In this document: in pieces, positions 20,991 to 33,697 of the stretch
Layout of the letters: each line of letters begins with the position of its first letter
Position numbering within the stretch: position 1 is the first letter of the stretch
NCBI GenBank assembly: GCA_027924645.1
Contig: BSBN01001017.1
Span: 10,752,501-10,816,500 of the forward strand
DNA from: Cunninghamia lanceolata
Taxonomy: Eukaryota > Streptophyta > Pinopsida > Cupressales > Cupressaceae
DNA: 64,000 bases
Direction of reading: 5' to 3'
Notes under the pieces: generated by a model
The model's input: only the letters and a program-made list of their open reading frames with translations
Told to the model about the DNA's origin: nothing
Database searches by the model: none
Program-made: the position numbers and the translations under genes

Positions 20991-22274
20991 ACTCAAGAAT
21001 ATAATAAAAGATGTTTGAATTAAGAAAAACAAATTAAAATCACAATTCTATCTAAACAACCTATTTACATCTACAATCTAATCTTTAAAAAATTCTTAAA
21101 AAGACTATTATTTATAAATTTAATATTATTTGACTAAGTATAAATTTTTTCCATAAACATTATTAAATTAAAAATATAATTTGAAATTCAAACTGTTCAT
21201 ATAAACCAAATATAATTTGGAACACTTAACAATTACAAATATTTTATTGTTAAATGGTAGAAGTGTTTCATACTTTTTTGGGTTGGTTATTTAAAATGCA
21301 GAGTTGAAAATTCTTATCGCTTTGCAGTGGTTATTGTTATTATTGATTGTGGTTTACATGATTTAAAAAAAACCTAAACATATATATTTTTTAACCATTT
21401 AATAATTTTGTCAAGAATAAGAAATCAGATATTTAAGGATGACAAAGTTACTTGGGTCTCTTTTTGGAAAGTGGCATTTTGTTAAAAAGCAAATGGTAGG
21501 TAATTATTGTCGGCCTTGCAAAATTTTCTTTGTGCACGGATAACCACCATCATATATCCTCTTGGAATTTTATGGTTGTTGGAGGACTAATTCATACAAG
21601 TCGGCATCCTTTGTCTTGTCTCATCCATGTGCTCTAAAGGAGGACGTTGGACTAAATCGACAACAATGAAAATTATGTTTATTGTATTGTTATGTGGTTT
21701 TGCTTTGAATAAGGCTCAAAATTAACCCATCAAAGTATTGGTGGATTACAAAGAAATCTGAGACCAGAGTTTACAATGCAAAGTAATCAATCACTATTTT
21801 AAGTTCTTTTGTGGGAAAGACATTGATTTTAATATTGACATGTTTGGTCATATGATTGATAAGGTGATGAATATTTCTAATGTATTAGAAATTATTATAG
21901 TTTAGCTTGTTTCTATTGTATAGAGACTTTTTTGAATTGAGATAAGTGATTATCACCTTTGCTTATTTTATATAGTTTTTTTAACAACTTTTTGTTGTTA
22001 TTCAACTTTTTCAATTGTTTTGTATTTAATTTATTTGACAATTTTAATATGTATTCTTATTGTTTCTTGTAATAAAAAAGTAAGATTTACCATTAGAATA
22101 AAGATATAGAATATCGATATTTAGAGATGACAAATTAGACTTAAAAAACTAATAGAGCATCTAGCCTTCCAAATATAACATGAATAATCACTTGTTGACA
22201 AGTTTCAAACATAAAATTTAGAGAATTGCTTTTTATAGGGAAGCCTTCTACTAGAGCTCTCTATTAAAGGCAAC
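20991..22274. other. AT-rich spacer
   Basis: No gene recognised. Several long A/T-rich stretches, very low complexity around 21000-21250. Confidence 0.6.
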
Positions 22275-22700
22275 AAAGATGGAATACCTCGTGTGTTGAG
22301 CAAAACGGTAGAACCAAAAGGAATGTTCGATGAATTCTTTCTTTTTACAAAAAAGGTAGAGGAGTGGGCTATTGTGAAGGAAGCAGATATGCTTTCCAGT
22401 AGGGAGCTTGAAGTGGAAAATCTTCTAGATTATAAGATAGGATTTGAAGTTGGCTTTGGATTAACAAATATTAGTGCTTAATTTGGTCCATTTAAGGTGG
22501 GTGAAGAAACATTTCTAGATAACTTAGGGTTAGAGAGAGAAGTCATGCCAATGATTAGGATAATAGGAAATGAAATGGCTAACATCACATGGGGATTAGT
22601 AATAGATGGAAACAAGGTATTCTCATCTAACTCCATGGATGTAGACAAAAACATAAGGGCTTTCACATTGTTAAGGTTAGAAAGATTGAGTCATGCATAG
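22275..22700 (+). pseudogene. Unrecognised decayed reading frame
   Basis: One frame runs from about 22275 to the TAG at 22698 with a single internal TAA at 22479. It reads GIPRVLSKTVEPKGMFDEFF, then an acidic and hydrophobic mix (LEVENLLDYKIGFEVGFGL), the stop, then FGPFKVGEETFLDNLG and TWGLVIDGNKVFSSNSMDVD. Base and residue usage look more like protein than the surrounding AT-rich DNA. I recognise no family; it could be an exon of a decayed gene or a piece of a retroelement. Confidence 0.35.
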
Positions 22701-25700
22701 GGTTTCTCATAAGTCTTCTTCAACATCAACTTGACAATTAACTATAATGCCTATGCCATTTATGCCTTGTAATCAGTTGAATTTTGTATTGGATTTGTTA
22801 CTATTAAATTAACAATGATACTTTATTATACCATCGATGTGTGCTTGATGAGATTTTGTCTTGGCATCTAGAATTCTAACTATGGATGCATATGTTATGA
22901 CTTCATATGTTGGATGTTATAATAGTGTTTCCATTTCACTACTTTTCCATATATATTATATAATCATGATTATTATATGTTGATTGATATTTTAGATTAT
23001 TGTGGGTTATTGCATCTCTATGACTATACAGTGTTCATTTTTAATGACTCCTACTATATGTGATGCTTGGTTGATTCATATGATATTATGCCACATTGGG
23101 TGTTTATAGTTTTCTTCAGCTATTTTATACATGGTGTAGGTATTCCTAATGTTTGACTCAAGTGTGTGGGTACTAACTTTCCACAATGATGGTTATATTG
23201 GAGATGTTTGCATTAGGTAAAACTTGTTTGTTAACCTTTATCTCACATGCATCAAGTATGAGATGAATCTTGTGTATCCCTATGTGAATCTGGATTTGAA
23301 TAAGTGGTGATTATGGCATACACATGTTATGTACAAACCCATAAATTGAATGGTCATTTATGTGTGTTTGTTCTATCTCATCACATTTCATTTTAGTTAT
23401 TGTGAAAAGTGTGTTTATCATGTTCGAGAAATATTTAATACTTCAAAAGGAAAATAATTGCTTAGTGAGTTAGATTTCTATTTAATATTAAATGATATAT
23501 TACTTTATTGAAAATACATTAAATCCAAATTGTGATTGGGCAAAGTAAATTATTATTTAGGTGAAAGGAAAGGAATAATGGTTATTGTTTTAAGTTACAA
23601 AAATTTCTTTTATTAATTTTCTTTTAAAAAGATTTTATTAAAATAATAAAAAAGAAAATAAAAAGGAAAAAGGGTTTTTGAGAGCAGAAAAGGAAAAAAG
23701 ATTTGTATTTTAATTTCACTTTATATTTTCTTCCTCAAAACCCTCCTTTTGATCCATGGGAAAAGGATTTTAGGAAGATTAAAGGGAAGAAATTAGAGAT
23801 TGCTTGGTAAAGGTTGTGTGTGTGGGACAAAAGATTGCACAGAGGTATTTGTTTTCAAGAATATTCTCTTATTGTGCAAAAACTTGTATTGGGAAGGTAT
23901 TTCTTTCATTTCTATTGGTGTGTTTAAATTATTTTTCCTCCATTGCCATGCCCACAATAGGTGGTTGCATATGGACTCTTTAATGTAGAATTTAATTTGA
24001 TTGTAATTCATAGAAATTGTATATTTTAAAATTTTAAAATATGAAAAATAGAGCCATGACTATGGAAAATTTTTGTTGGATTATCTTTTGTCCAAATTTT
24101 ATGTAAGAATGTTGTAGTTGTGAATTTTAGAGGGAAGAAGATATGTTTAGAATTTGGAAATTCTTATTTTGGAAGTTAAAAATTCAAGGTTGCAACAAAA
24201 TCCATTAATGGAGGAAATGGGAATATTTTATGGTTTTTTGTGTTTCAAAAATAAATTAAAATTACACATCAGGTCATAATCGAATGTTATATTTTGTAGG
24301 AAGATTAGTCTCCCTAATGTTTTGAAAATTTTCTTTTTTTAGTAGTATGTTATGAAAATTATTCCATTATTTTCTATGCCAAGCCAAAATTGCAATTTTA
24401 GGCAATTGGAAACTTACAATGGAGCTATAGAGTTGGAAAAGAGTGGCTCTCCTCACTTTCCATGATCCAAAATGATTCATGAGGATAGAGTGATTGGAGA
24501 GTTTGAAACAAGTGATGACATAGTACATATTGAGTTAAATAAAACATATGAATAATTGAGATATCTATGTCATGGTTGAATATCCTATAAGGGTGTAGTC
24601 TTTGATGTAAAGGACATGTCACAACCCTTAGGAGTTGGTGAATGCCATTGAGTATCCTCTTGTGAGGAAATTTTCTACTCAAACCTCTGCATGGCCATTG
24701 TTCTATTGTAATAACATTCCTTGTCTTGCTTCTAGGATCCTCATCCTATCCTATTATCAAACTTTACATTTGATGTAAGATATGACGACTCGCATGTGCT
24801 TATGTGATGTGTTGTGTTGTTATATATACCCATTGATGTGGTGTATTTTATACATGTTTGATTGGCATGTGTGTTGCCTTATTGCCCTTGTATTGTACAT
24901 GAGAGTGATTTATACCCATGCAACCATCTCTCAGTTCAGAGGGGCGGGCTTGAGGGTTCCACATGGTTGGGTGGTGTTGTACCATAGTTGAAGCTACATG
25001 GACTAATGAGATATGCTTGAAGAACATGTCAGGTTTCCTTCTACTATTGGCATGGTGAGTCTTCAGTATTGATTGTTGTTCCTTCTTTATCCATTAATTA
25101 TCTTTAATCTTGTATTTTAGAACATCCCCTCGAGTCAATTTTCACCTTGTTTCTATGGAATCATACTCTTCAGAAGTTCCTCATGTGGCTAAGATAGAGC
25201 ACATATTTGTTTGAATATTTAATCCAAATTATTTTTGAACAACACAAAAACTGAGGTAGTTATGCCTCATTGAGTGAGAAACTAAACCTTGTTATTTTTG
25301 TGCCTTGACTATTTTTCAATAGGTTGTTGTAAATCATACTACACCATCTAAAATGCATACATTCTAGGGTTTTTAGTTTGAATTGCATGCATTTTAGGTT
25401 TCTAGTCCAAAGTACAGGAGGTTTGGGTTTAGGGTTCTATTACATTTTGCATAAGTCTAAAGTGAAATCAAACCTTGAAGCCTAAAGTTGTTCTAATTCT
25501 TGGGTTCATAGTTTCATTACATTTTGCATAGGTATAAAGTGCAATTAGACCCCAAAGCATGAGATTGATTTAGGGTTAGTGTTCAGAGTTGGATTGACAA
25601 TTAGCATGATGTAATATGCAAAGTGGACCCTGAAGCTTGAAGTGCTTGGTACACATTGGACCCCAAATTCTAAGTGGGTACTATAGGTTACAAGTTCAAA

Positions 25701-26389
25701 CTTGATGCCAAAGTCTAAGAGGGTGCTACAATTTGAAAGCTCAAACTTGATGCTGAAGTATGAATCACAAGGCTTGTTTACAAATCCAAGTTTCAAGGTT
25801 GAAGGGGAAGTTCAAACCTATGCAAGTTCTTCCTTGAAGTCTAAACTTTTGGTAGTATTGATTCCATGCTTTTTGTATCTCAAGATATCATAGGGGTGGC
25901 CTAGTAGAAAGGTTGTAGGGGTTCTTTAGTGGTCTTGGAAGCCTAAGTCTTCTCCATATCTTATTTTAGTGTTAACCACGGTGTTTTCTCCCTTAGTGCT
26001 TTTAAGTCTTCCACTTGTGTCACCTTGGACTATGCATTGGTGTGTGTGCCAAGTGTATCGTTACATGTTTTTATAACACCTTGTGCATGTAGTAGGAGTG
26101 TAGTGTATCTTTCTTGATGCCACTTTTGTATCATGAAAATTTTGTTTTTCCAATGTTTATTTAGTTAATGTCTTGGGAAAAAGCTCAGGGAATTACAATG
26201 ACCATGGTGGAACATTGTAGCAAGGGTTTGCAAAGCACCATTATAGAAGGAGACTGATTTGTAGACGAATGCATATTTAATATTTTACATTTTTGGTGCT
26301 ACTTGATTGTATTCTTGAATACAAAGTGGCACCCTAATCCAAATATTATCCCATCAATGATATTTATTTTTAATTAATTTACAAAAAAA
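22701..26389. other. Long spacer without recognised gene
   Basis: About 3.7 kb with only short frames and no known protein motifs. A degenerate repetition is visible at 25380-25760: TACATTTTGCATA-GT-TAAAGTG twice, and CAAACTTGATGC-AAGT-T twice. Nothing else stands out. Confidence 0.55.
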
Positions 26390-27060
26390 TTATAATAGTT
26401 TCATACAAGGGTATGTGCATAAAGATGGAGGGCCAAAAGTGATCAAACATGCATTTTAAAGCATAGTACATACATGTACTCCAAAAATCACATACACATT
26501 ACCTTATAAACTATGAATTCCCTCTTTTAGGCTTGCAACAAATTTAAATTTTCCAAGCCTTAAGGTTAGACTTCCAATTTTGGTGCCCAATTTGTGTTTT
26601 ACAAATAAGATAGCATATATTGAAACTTCCTCTCACTAGGTTTACACATTTAGATCAAAATTCCATGAAACCACCACCAAAATGCCAATCTGCTTAACTT
26701 TTTAACTATATAATTATTTCTATATTTTGAATAGATTATGTTATTTATTTTTATTTTCTTTTAGTGATGTCTTCATATACCTCATATACACATGTATTGC
26801 TTTTCTTTATATTATTTTTATCTATTCATTCAAATTTGAAAAATTTGCATAGATTTCTCTATGTTTCATTCTCTATACATTGGAAAAATTTACATTTTTT
26901 ATTCTTTTTGTGGAAGTTAGGTGATTTGTATGCCTAGTGATCAACTTTTAGGATACATCCACATTAAGTAAAGACAAAAAAAATTGTTAAAAAATATAAC
27001 TTGTACCACATACTCTTAGCTATCTTTCCACCAATTAGTTTTAAAAAATATTTAACAAAA
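26390..27060 (-). repeat. Inverted relative of the 7710-8390 repeat family
   Basis: Read on the minus strand, this matches parts of 7780-8390. Shared pieces on the + strand are GTGCATAAAGATGGAGGGCC (complement of the CCCCCATC phrase at 7725 and 8370), TTTTGGTGCCCAATTTG (GGGTGCCCAATAT at 8131) and TAGTGATGTCTTCATATAC with ACACATGTATTG (compare 7918-7950). Colinear but well diverged; probably an old transposon family. Confidence 0.55.
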
Positions 27061-28101
27061 CAAAAATATAGGGGGGACACACACCAAACACAATTTTATA
27101 TTATAGTGATAAAAATACAACCACTTTTATCTATGCTTAGCATTTGATCCTCTTAATCTTAACCATTTAAAAAAATCCATAGTAGATTAGAAGCTACATT
27201 TGGAGGACTATAATTTTTGTTTTTAGCACTCACTTATAGTGCCTTTGTTTAATAAGCATGCTAGTGTCTATTTCTGAACATTTGGTTCACTAATTTCCTT
27301 AAACCTACACCTTACACCATGTCAGAATTAAAACCTTTCACACTTGAGCATCTTTTTCTATTTCAATTCCCACCTTTACACTACCTTTTATACCAATACA
27401 CCCTTGGTATTATTTCCAAGATGAGACCATGCATAATAGCATCTACTATGACTAAAACATAATTTTACTCATTAAAAACCCTTGCATTTTCACACCTCTT
27501 TGTATGTTTATCCTCTCTTGCATCCAAATAGTCATTTACAACTATCTATTGCTTAGTAAATAAATAATTTAAGGAATAAATGCATACAACGCAATGAAAA
27601 ACATAAGTAGAAGCAACATTAATTAACAATACACATGCAACACAATAGATATTTATTGCCAAAAATTTATTAATGTATAATTTAGGTACACACCACCTAG
27701 CAACCACTCTTTACACACATCCCAAGACATCTAATTATAAAATTAGAAATTACATACTTTGTGATTTCTACTCTATATTGGACACTCATTTTGGTGTCCA
27801 CTTCTATAGAATATTTTAGTTCACATTGACCTAATTCCTTATCCTTTTAACTCATTGTCAAGGTGCCAAATGATCTCAACCTACCAAATTTATGTTCCTA
27901 TACATTACCTAGACTTTTTCAAAATCCATACCATCTCGGATTATAATGCAATTGTAGTAGTGACTTCATCACCACTACAATTGCAATAGCATTTTCTTTT
28001 AATGAACCAATTTCTAACATTCAAAACCCAATCCTTTTGGCCTTTTTGTGTTTCCAGATGATCACCCCATTCTAATGTTAAATTAAATCACATTTTAATC
28101 C
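27061..28101. other. Spacer up to the gypsy element
   Basis: AT-rich, no gene. Near 27940-27985 there is a short inverted repeat around ATTGTAGTAGTGACTTCATCACCACTACAAT, which forms a strong hairpin. Confidence 0.55.
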
Positions 28102-29661
28102 TCATTTGTTACATCCCTAATTTTGTCTTGCTAATACTTTTTACTTTTACTTGGACATAAGTAAATCTATTTTGATGTTTAGATTAATATCAAGGAAAAA
28201 ATATAGATTCTATTGAATGTCATTTATGGAATTATTGATATGCATATGTTATATCGATTTAATAATTGCATTATCAGAATTTGGTTTATTGTTTGAATAA
28301 TGATGCACTGATCATAATCTATTAATTTCAAGTTCTATGCAGGATTGCAGATTGCAGATGACTCTCAGAGAAAAGAGAGAGAGTATCTTTCATGGAGAGA
28401 AATATAGACCTTGGGTTATGGGTGTTCATTTGGAAAACGAGTATAAGTATTTAACAAAATGTGAACCGGTATAGAGGTAAGTCATGTTTTGTCAGTATAA
28501 CTCTTGGATCTATTTGACAAGTAGTTGATATCTTTTGATTCTTTTTTGGGCTAGTCATGTGTGTGACATTGTTGTTCGTAAAAGAAAACAATGTCTTCAG
28601 AGTAGAACGATGTCCGTTTATGACTAATGTAATCTTACATCAACATTGTCACAAAATTGATGTGTTAGCATCCTTAAGTCATAGAATGTTCAATTTGTTG
28701 ACATTAAATGTCATATGATGATCTTATCAAGTCAAGTTGACATGATTTAACAAGAGTTTGTGAAGCGGAGACAAGCTTGACCCTTTCACATTATTCGTAA
28801 GCCTTTTGACTTATTATTATCATATTTTGATCAAAGCATAAATGATCAAATAAGGTAGTTGTCATGATAAACCATTAATTATATATATATATATATTGAT
28901 TTGAGATTAATACCTCATAATTATTAACCGCTTGCTCAATCATGGAGCAGCCGTAGGCATGCTTTTAGGAATGCATTTCTTTTATCTCAAGTGGTGGATC
29001 AAAGAACTCAATGTGATCACTAAATGATCATATAGTGGTATCAATGTGATGTCGGCCTCTTTAAGAGGAATTAGTGGTGTTTTAAACCACATTCTTTTCC
29101 CCACTCCATGTGACGTCATCTCTTAATCGACATATGTCAATTTTGTACCATAAGTGGAATCGGTTGAAACTGAATCAGATGTGGGGCTATACATGTTTTC
29201 CTATTGTCTCTAACTGTTGGTTGTGGGTAGCAATGGGGATACGACTCATTGAGAGTTGTGGTAGAAACCTATAAGGAGAATGACTTGGTATGAGCCGAGT
29301 ACGGTCTATGTTTTGATAAAGGTGAAATTTCTATGGATAGCAGGTATTAGGAAGGGGATTTAGTGAAGGAAGAATGTCAATCATAGGCATCTATTGAGCT
29401 CGCAGCTTGCAACTTAGTTTTATCCATGAAGAGCTGTCATTGCCAGGTTATCTACTTTTCTGCATAGTCTATTTTGTATTCAATGATGAATCGATTTACC
29501 TTTCAAATGATGTCCACTGTGATATCTTGTTAGTAAACATTCAAATTTGCCAGTTAGGCTAAACCATGTTATTCGATGTGTTTTTGATTAAAAACTATGG
29601 TGTTTGTTGTGATAGAATCACTATTCTAAGTGATAGATAGTGTGGACAGTAAACTACTTAG

Positions 29662-29713
29662 TGGTAGGGTTAGCCAGTAGAAGATATCAATTAAATGCAA
29701 ATAAAGATTAAAC
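29662..29713 (-). repeat. Remnant of the 3' LTR of copia element 1
   Basis: These 52 bp match the start of the 5' LTR (TGGTAGGGTTAG..., ending TATTAAAC or GATTAAAC), then sequence jumps straight into RT coding DNA at 29714. The outer LTR end and its target duplication are intact, so the deletion is internal. Confidence 0.85.
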
Positions 29714-30744
29714 CTAGGATGACTCATATACATGCTTACGACTCCTATAGCATGTGCAATATCCAGTCTCGTGCATACCATGACATACATTAAACTTCCT
29801 ATAACTGAAGCATATGCTACCTTGGACATTTTTTCTTCCTCCTCTTGTGTCTTTGGACACATCTCCTTAGTCAATTTTAAATGACTAGGCAAAGGTGTGC
29901 TGATAGCTTTTGTATTTTCCATATGAAATCTCTACAACACCTTTTCAACATAATTAGCCTAAGATAGAGTCAATTTTTTATTCTTCCTATCTCTACAAAT
30001 TTTCATACCAAGGATTTGTTTTACTGCCCCCAAATCCTTCATAGCAAATCACTGTGCTAACTACTGTTTTAACTCTCTTATGTGATCCATGCTAGACCCA
30101 GCTACAAGCATGTCATCAACATATAAACATAAAATAATGTAGCTATCATTATCCAACCTCTTAAAATAAACATAGTGGTTAGAATTACACCGGTTGTAGC
30201 CTTGCTCAGCCATAAAACTATCAAATTTCAAATACCATTATCGAGGTGCTTGTTTCAGGCCATACAAACTCTTCTTCAGTTTGCACACCAATTTCTCCTT
30301 ACCTTTGACCTCAAATCCTTGGGGCTATTCCATATATATGTCCTCCTTCAAATCACCATGGAGAAAGGTAGTTTTCACATCTAGCTATTCCAAATGCAAA
30401 TCTTCAACAGCCACAATACTTAAAACAGTACGAATAGAAATCATCTTAACAACCGGAGAAAAAATCTCATCAAAATCAATGCCCTTTTTCTGTGCAAATC
30501 ATTTTACAACTAACCTAGCTTTAAATCTTTTCTTACCTCCATCTTCCTCTTTTAGCCTATAAACCCATTTGTTTGGTAAAGCCTTTTTACTTGTAGGCAA
30601 CTTACATAATTCCCAAGTTTGATTTTTCAGCAAGGAGTCCATTTCTTCTTTCATTACAAGCTCCCACTGAACCTGTGTATCCACCTGCATAGATTCATCA
30701 TACCCTTCCGGTTCACCAGCATATGTTAACAAAATAGAATACAA
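29714..30744 (-). pseudogene. Copia element 1 reverse transcriptase, truncated
   Basis: From right to left on the minus strand: a W-x-L-V-type opening (QVQWELVMKEEMDSLLKNQT), NKWVYRLK, FKARLVVK, then a stretch with several stops and shifts. The catalytic YVDD codes from plus bases GTCATCAACATA (30112-30123). Then MENTKAISTPLPSHLKL and YASVIGSLMYVMVCTRLDIA, the usual end of copia RT. The frame is cut after MSHP by the deletion that removed RNase H. RNA-directed DNA synthesis would be its role; this copy cannot make an enzyme. Confidence 0.85.
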
Positions 30745-31099
30745 AGAGGGAGAAAACCTTTCATGAGTTCTACTCTTGTTGATCGTCTAACATTCACTGA
30801 AGTTTGTGGTATTTCTTGTTGTTGTTGCGGAGCATGACAAACCACTGGAACATCACTATTTGGAGTATCATCCAACACCATGTAATCCTTTTCTTTCTTC
30901 TCATGCTATTGTAACTGATCTTTGTACAACACCTTCTCATTGAATATAACATCCGTACTTCTCACAATTTTCTGATTTTCAAAATCCCAAAGCCTATAAC
31001 CAAATTCATCAATGCCATATCCAATGAAAGTACATTTTTTATTTATTTTGCATCCATCTTGGTTCTTTTTTTAGAATCTACATGTGCAAATGCTTCACA

Positions 31100-31975
31100 T
31101 CCAAAGGTTTTGAGAAAAAAATAACTCACCTTCTTACCTATCCATGCTTCCCCTGGAATACCACAGCCCAAAAGAACTAAAGGACCTCTATTAATTCAAT
31201 ATACAGTGGTGTTGGCAACCTCTGCCCACATGTTTAAAGGTAGCCCAACATGCAATCTCATTGTCCTTACATGCTCCATTATTGTCCTATTCATGCATTT
31301 AGCCACTGCATTTTCCTGTGGAGTCCCTAGAACTATTTTCTACCTACAAATTCCATTAAAGGAACAATAATCCTCAAATTCTTTACTGCAATACTCACCA
31401 CCATTATCAGATCTGAGACATTTTAATCTTTTACCCATCTCATTCTCAACCAAGCTTCTCCATTTCTTAAATATTTCAAATACATCAGATTTCTGCCTAA
31501 AGAAATAAATCCATACCTTCCTAGTTGCATCATCTATGAATGTAACATAATACTGAGAGCCACCAAGAGAAGATACATGAGTTAGTCCCCATACATCTTT
31601 ACACACAAACTCCAACTTTTAATCTTTCTTTTGCTTCCCATCCTTGAGAAAACTAATACTCTTTTTATTGCCATACACACAACTTTCACAGAAATCCATA
31701 TTAATACATTTCAGACCTGGTAAAACTTTCTTAGAATGAAGTACCTTCATACCTTTTTCACTCATATGCCCAAGTCTGTTATGCCACAGTGTTGTCTCAG
31801 AACCTGCAGCAACTATTTCAGTCTCTTCTTGCGTCCTGCAGCAACTGTTCCTGAACCTGTTTATTTTTTCTCTATAACAGCTAAAGGAGAAGGAACAGTA
31901 TGACCTATACAAAGATATAAGGTGCCTACTTTCACACCTTTTGCTAGTATTAAGGCACCTTTTGAAACCTTCCAA
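31100..31975 (-). pseudogene. Copia element 1 integrase
   Basis: GAG-pre-integrase and zinc part: LWHNRLGHMSEKGMKVL and FCESCVYGNKKS (H-H-C-C binding site). Core: DVWGLTHVSSLGGSQYYVTF with IDDATRKVWIYF, then CLRSDNGGEYCSKEFEDYC, which gives the first two catalytic acidic residues. A stop separates the zinc part from the core (near 31618) and another follows the core near 31339. Beyond it MNRTIMEHVRTMRL and MWAEVANT correspond to the usual continuation. Normally inserts the element's DNA; here broken. Confidence 0.85.
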
Positions 31976-32091
31976 TTTTTATCAGTAAATATAACAATGC
32001 AACCTTCTTCAGCTAGCTACCCTACTGAAATTAAATTCCTACTAAGCCTTGGAACGTGCCTTACCTCTTGTAGTAGCCAATGATTCCCATT

Positions 32092-32304
32092 CTACAACTT
32101 AATCTTAATTCTTCCCTTTCCAACAATCTGACAGGGTTCATTATCTCCCAAATAAACTAGCCCAAAACCCCCTTGGACATAATCAAGAAAATAACTTCTA
32201 TGGGGCATAGCATGAAATGAGGCCCCTGAATCTAAAACCCATGAATCATCAGCATTATCTAGGGAAAGAATCAAGGCATCATCTTTAGATTTATTACTTA
32301 CCAC
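32092..32304 (-). pseudogene. Copia element 1 protease
   Basis: Aspartic protease with the copia active site DSWVLDSGASFHAMPH. GFGLVYLGDNEPCQIVGKGR follows as the flap-side strand. Usually cuts the Gag-Pol polyprotein. Stops bound the frame on both sides. Confidence 0.85.
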
Positions 32305-32339
32305 ATTTGCCTCCTTATTGCCTTCTTATTTGTCTCCTT

Positions 32340-33114
32340 CTTTATTCTTCCGAGACCAGCAATCTTTCTTTAGATGACCTGGTTTCCCATAGTACCAGCA
32401 ATCCTTCTATCCTCTAAATTGGGATCTCTTGTCCTTTGATTTTTCCCATGACTTACCATGACCTCTAGAACCTTTTCCTCTCTCTTTTGATCTACCCCTA
32501 CTTTCTGCATTCAAAACACTGCCTGATGTGGATCCACCTAAGCTATTCCTACGAATTTCTTCACTCAGAATAACACCAACAACATTATCAAATTTCAGGG
32601 TATTTGAACCATAAATAGAGTTACTAACCGCCATTACCATACTATTCCAGCTTTTAGGCAAAGAACAAAATGTCAGGAGAGCTCTAACTTCTTCATCAAA
32701 TTCTACATTTATAGAAGTCAATTGACTGGTAATCGTATTAAATTCATTTAAATGATTTGTCCAAGATCCACCTTCAATCATTTTCAGATTAAATAAATGC
32801 TTTATGAGAAATACCTTATTTGAGGCTAAGAGTTTTTCATACAATTTAGCTAAAGCTTTCATTAGACCATCTATTGTCTTCACTTCTGTTATATTGAATG
32901 CCACCGATGGTGCCAGGCACACCCGAATGGTTCCCAATGCCTTTTTGTCCAGAAGATTCTAATCCTCATCAGTCATTACTTCCATTTTCTTGGCTACTCC
33001 TTCCAATAGCCTCCATAAATCCTTTTGATAGAGATAATCCTCCATCTGCATCTTCCATAACTGATAGTTCTACCCATTAAATTTATCGACCTTCAATTTA
33101 CCCTCATCTGCCAT
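32340..33114 (-). pseudogene. Copia element 1 Gag
   Basis: The ATG at 33114 opens MADEGKLKVDKFNG and then meets a stop where NYQLWK should follow. The main open part (32407-32937) has the copia Gag pattern, with LAKLYEKLLASNKVFLIKHL and LTSINVEFDEEVRALLTFCS, then a Gly/Arg/Lys-rich tail. The zinc knuckle follows a stop and reads CWYYGKPGHLKKDC: the second Cys of C-x2-C-x4-H-x4-C is Tyr, so it could not bind zinc normally. Gag forms the particle that packages element RNA. Confidence 0.85.
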
Positions 33115-33167
33115 TGCTCCCACTCAACCGTGAGACCTTCCTGTAGATGATAATTTAACACAACCCA

Positions 33168-33178
33168 CTCTGATACCA
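33168..33178 (-). other. Primer-binding site of copia element 1
   Basis: Minus-strand TGGTATCAGAG, two bases from the LTR end, complementary to the 3' end of initiator tRNA-Met. Standard for plant copia elements. Confidence 0.92.
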
Positions 33179-33180
33179 CT

Positions 33181-33697
33181 TGGTAGGGTTAGTTGGCAGA
33201 AGATATCAATTACATGCAAATAAATATTAAACAGAGGAATGGAAATACACAGAAACAATAACAACGAGAGACAAGTTTTAACGTGGTTCGCCCAAACTTG
33301 GGTTACATCCACCAAACAGAGATTCCAATATTATTATCTAGTAAATCAAACTGATTACAATTAGCAATCCCTGCAACTCAATACCACTGCAAATGCTACA
33401 ATACAATATCCATGGAAACCCTAATCCTTAGCCATTTTTATCACGACTTTTGTCGGTTACAAAATAGGGTTTTTTTATGCCAGCCAATGAAAAAATAACT
33501 CCCAACGCCTTAATAAAATAATAAAAAACCATGTGAGGTTTTAGGGGCTTTGCCCTTGGACCCTGCAAGGGGCGCTGCCCCTTGATCCCGTCTTAGGGGC
33601 ATTGCCCCTTGGCCCCATAGGAATTTAGGGGGAAACCATGCCGATCAAAGTGGGGTAAATTTAACCTCTGAGTCTAATTAGGCTCCTTATAACAACA
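33181..33697 (-). repeat. 5' LTR of copia element 1
   Basis: 517 bp from TGGTAGGG to ACAACA. It contains three imperfect copies of a 25- to 28-bp unit (GGGGC-TTGCCCTTGG type) at 33541-33617, GC-rich for the window. Confidence 0.88.

Larger units (their letters stand above)
29662..33697 (-). mobile_element. Copia element 1, internally deleted
   Basis: Inserted in the left gypsy LTR with target duplications CTTAG at 29657-29661 and 33698-33702. It is in minus orientation: full 5' LTR at 33181-33697, primer site beside it, then gag, protease, integrase and RT in copia order going left. The RNase H domain and all but 52 bp of the 3' LTR are missing. Many stops. Confidence 0.92.
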
